Source: CAYGWP01 sp964353455
GTDB taxonomy: Bacteria; Planctomycetota; Phycisphaerae; FEN-1346
Direction: 5' to 3'
Length of the DNA stretch: 6,883 nucleotides
NCBI GenBank assembly: GCA_964353455.1
Contig: CAYGWP010000310.1
Coordinates: 1-6,883, forward strand
The notes beneath the pieces were generated by a model. That model was not told where the DNA came from and searched no databases. It saw only the letters and a list, made by a program, of their open reading frames with translations. Shown here piece after piece: positions 5,295-6,883 of this stretch (positions within the stretch are counted from its first letter, which is position 1; each line of letters starts with the position of its first letter). The position numbers and the translations under genes are program-made.

Positions 5295-5756
5295 ATGATG
5301 AAACGTTTGAGCGTTTGCCTCCTGGCATGCATGGCTGTCGGATGCGGCAAGAGTTACGACCCGGAGAATCCCACCGCCGAGGACATACCGGTTCTGCTGG
5401 ACGCCGCCAAAGAGGCATTGATCGCACAATACGACCTCAAGAGCGGTGTGGATGGCGTTGATGCACTGAGGCGGTGGCACGCGCTTGATCAGGCGGTTGA
5501 GAAGGTCGGCCAGCCGGCGGTCCCCAGGTTGCTCGAGATACTCGCCGACAGGGGCAAGCATCGCATGTCCCGCAGTCTGGCCGCCCAGTCCCTCGGCAAG
5601 ATGGGGAAGGTGGCGGCGGAAGCGGTTCCCGCACTCATAGAGGCGAGCAAGGAGAACGACCGCATGCTCTCGGAATCCGCCGCCAAGGCCGCCTGGAAGA
5701 TCGATCCCGACGCGGCCGCCAAGGTCCGTCTGCCTAAACCCCCGCGCAGCCCCTGA
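5295..5756 (+). CDS. Small HEAT-repeat lipoprotein
   Basis: A 153-residue predicted lipoprotein. Residues 1-17 form a lipoprotein signal (MMKRLSVCLLACMAVGC, acylated Cys17). After an acidic, proline-containing linker (20-32), the rest is helical with HEAT-like units. One runs from about 61 to 90 (AVEKVGQPAVPRLLEIL), one from about 92 to 119 (SLAAQSLGKMGKVAAEAVPALIEA), and a third from about 122 to 150 (SESAAKAAWKIDPDAAAKV). HEAT repeats are protein-binding scaffolds, and short HEAT lipoproteins are abundant in planctomycetes. The start at 5295 has GGGGGA upstream; the adjacent ATG at 5298 is equally possible. No enzyme motif is present and the partner is unknown. A hairpin separates the gene from the transport genes, so co-transcription is uncertain. 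Confidence 0.82.
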   Translation: MMKRLSVCLLACMAVGCGKSYDPENPTAEDIPVLLDAAKEALIAQYDLKSGVDGVDALRRWHALDQAVEKVGQPAVPRLLEILADRGKHRMSRSLAAQSLGKMGKVAAEAVPALIEASKENDRMLSESAAKAAWKIDPDAAAKVRLPKPPRSP

Positions 5757-5833
5757 CCGGTCGCCGCAGTTCAGCCGAAGGCGTGCACGGAGTGAGTGAC
5801 TGTCCCGAATGGCTAACTTGAAGGAGACGCGCC

Positions 5834-6745
5834 ATGACGACTCGAACTCAGAGGGCATTGGGGCTGATCGTGTGGGCGGCCATTGCGTTTCTCTTCGCAG
5901 CCGCGGGGTGTTCAGACTCCGGTTCGCAGCCCGCAGCGCCCGCGCCTGCGCCGGCCGCAGGCGCAGCACCGGCCGCCGTACAACCCGCGCCTGCTGCGCC
6001 AACAGCCGCGGCGCCTGCCGAGTTGGCCCTGGACCTGGGCGGCGGCGTCACGATGCACATGGTCCTTATCCGCCCCGGCAAGTTCATGATGGGCGAATAC
6101 CAAGACCGGCACGAGGTCACTATCTCCAAGCCATTCTACATGGGCGTGACTGAAGTGACCCAGGCCCAATACGAGGCGGTCATGGGCACGAATCCGAGCA
6201 AATTCAAGGGCGCGACAAATCCGGTAGAGATGGTTGCCTGGAACGATGCCACGGATTTCTGTAAGAAACTTTCCGCGAAGACCCGCCGGGCCGTCCGCCT
6301 GCCGACAGAGGCCGAATGGGAGTACGCCTGCCGCGCGGGCACGCAGACCGCGTTTTCCTTCGGCGATGACCCTTCCGCCTTGGGCGAATATGCCTGGTAC
6401 GAGAATAACAGCAAGAAGATGCCGCACCCCGTGGGCCAGAAGAAGCCGAATGCATGGGGCCTGTACGATATGTATGGCAACGTCTGGGAATGGTGTGCGG
6501 ATTGGTTTGGAGATTATCCGAAAGGTCCCGCCACGGACCCCTCCGGTCCTGCATCTGGGAAACTCCGTGCGGTGCGCGGGGGGGTGGTGGAACCTTGGCG
6601 CTGCCGACGGCTTCCGGTATGGGGTTCGCCTCGGCCTCGGCCCGGCGGGCCGCGGCGACGACATCGGGTTTCGTTGCGCCGCCACTCTTCCTTGACCTTT
6701 GCCCTTTGGCTGCTTTACCCTTTGCCGTTGCCGGGGCCATACTAA
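5834..6745 (+). CDS. SUMF1/FGE-family lipoprotein, frameshifted near the C-terminus
   Basis: As read, the frame gives 303 residues, but the natural product is probably about 286 residues ending at 6695. AAGGAG lies seven bases before the ATG. Residues 1-26 are a lipoprotein signal (FAAAGC, Cys26), then an Ala/Pro-rich linker (32-62), then the SUMF1 (PF03781) domain: MVLIRPGKFMMG (76-87), TEVTQAQYEAVMG (106-118), VRLPTEAEWEYACRAGT (154-170) and NAWGLYDMYGNVWEWCADW (206-224). After RGG at 248-250 the frame turns into Arg/Pro-rich nonsense. The expected ending WWNLGAADGFR ... GFRCAA lies in the +1-shifted frame, 6585-6695. True formylglycine-generating enzymes have two catalytic Cys just after the RGGS-type motif; the corresponding stretch here has none. 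It is therefore probably a non-catalytic or divergent member. It is a lysis/sulfatase-independent surface protein of unknown role. Confidence 0.85.
   Translation: MTTRTQRALGLIVWAAIAFLFAAAGCSDSGSQPAAPAPAPAAGAAPAAVQPAPAAPTAAAPAELALDLGGGVTMHMVLIRPGKFMMGEYQDRHEVTISKPFYMGVTEVTQAQYEAVMGTNPSKFKGATNPVEMVAWNDATDFCKKLSAKTRRAVRLPTEAEWEYACRAGTQTAFSFGDDPSALGEYAWYENNSKKMPHPVGQKKPNAWGLYDMYGNVWEWCADWFGDYPKGPATDPSGPASGKLRAVRGGVVEPWRCRRLPVWGSPRPRPGGPRRRHRVSLRRHSSLTFALWLLYPLPLPGPY
6578..6695 (+). other. Frameshift site (G7 run) and out-of-frame SUMF1 C-terminus
   Basis: Seven consecutive G occupy 6578-6584. With six G the codons would read R-G-G-W-W-N and continue through GAADGFR, GRGDDIGFRCAATLP to a TGA at 6693-6695, which matches the normal family ending in length and sequence. 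With seven G the frame is lost. The intact downstream frame means the change is recent, a sequencing or assembly slip, or a phase-variable tract. Confidence 0.8.
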
Positions 6746-6883
6746 CACTACAGCGCCAGTGCGCCGTGAAAGGCGCCGGTTCTCAGCGGGGAGATTATAC
6801 CCGCCGGGCAACTATCGCTCCAGCCCGTAGCAATCGGAGCGGCGGCGGAGGCAACGAAGCCGTCGAAGCCTCTGGTGGAAAGG
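6746..6883. other. Terminal segment without a recognisable gene
   Basis: No start with a ribosome binding site or family motif is seen on either strand. There are short dyads, GCGCC/GGCGC (6761-6765/6772-6776) and GCGGG/CCCGC (6786-6790/6800-6804), neither with a T tract. A minus-strand frame stays open for about 45 codons from the right edge, but has no recognisable content and is probably a high-GC chance frame. A minus-strand TATAAT near 6794-6799 lacks a good -35. Confidence 0.5.

Noticed and set aside
4134..5767. The 11-mer CCGGTCGCCGC directly after the stop codons at 4133 and 5756
   Set aside because: Curious placement, but a GC-only-type 11-mer occurring twice in a GC-rich window is not strong evidence, and the flanks differ.
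6746..6883. Minus-strand frame open for about 45 codons from the right edge
   Set aside because: Open frames of this size are common by chance at this GC content, and the translation shows no recognisable motif.
1..6883. CRISPR array, tRNA or rRNA genes, insertion sequence
   Set aside because: No regularly spaced repeats, no cloverleaf-type sequence and no transposase or terminal inverted repeats were seen.

Overview
The window is high-GC bacterial DNA with dense coding, short spacers and lipoprotein-rich gene content. A MoxR-type AAA+ ATPase lies next to a secreted toroid-repeat/DUF4159 protein. Further along are a HEAT-repeat lipoprotein and a lipoprotein of the SUMF1 (formylglycine-generating-enzyme-like) family. 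This combination is typical of Planctomycetota (Phycisphaerae-like or an uncultured relative). That placement is an inference from gene content; no rRNA or marker gene is present.

Left part (1-2823): the 5' half of a moxR-like gene runs leftward off the window edge. It is divergent from a rightward gene for a 753-residue exported protein with an N-terminal alpha/alpha-toroid repeat domain and two DUF4159-like modules. The 89-bp divergent spacer carries a perfect 16-bp palindrome just upstream of the second gene's ribosome binding site. In related bacteria such genes belong to MoxR/DUF58/von Willebrand-factor-A clusters, so the rest of the cluster is expected beyond the left edge.

Middle (2824-3173): a 350-bp non-coding region. 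It holds two tandem sigma70-like promoters, two consecutive strong hairpins (the second a textbook intrinsic terminator with seven T), another hairpin, and a third promoter just ahead of the next gene. The best reading is a short structured RNA of about 78 nt, either an independent small RNA or an attenuating leader. It is the least ordinary element of the window.

Right part (3174-6745): four rightward genes. First is a sugar ABC transporter permease of the RbsC type (GTG start), then an RbsB-type substrate-binding lipoprotein, separated by a strongly structured spacer. A small HEAT-repeat lipoprotein follows, then a SUMF1-domain lipoprotein whose C-terminus is thrown out of frame by an extra G in a G7 run. 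No ATPase of the transporter is present, so the permease and binding protein must borrow one encoded elsewhere. The last three genes all encode predicted lipoproteins. The final 138 bp (6746-6883) show no gene that can be supported.

Nearly every gene boundary carries a distinct hairpin or palindrome, and one palindromic element lies in frame inside the toroid gene. This suggests a genome rich in small palindromic repeats.
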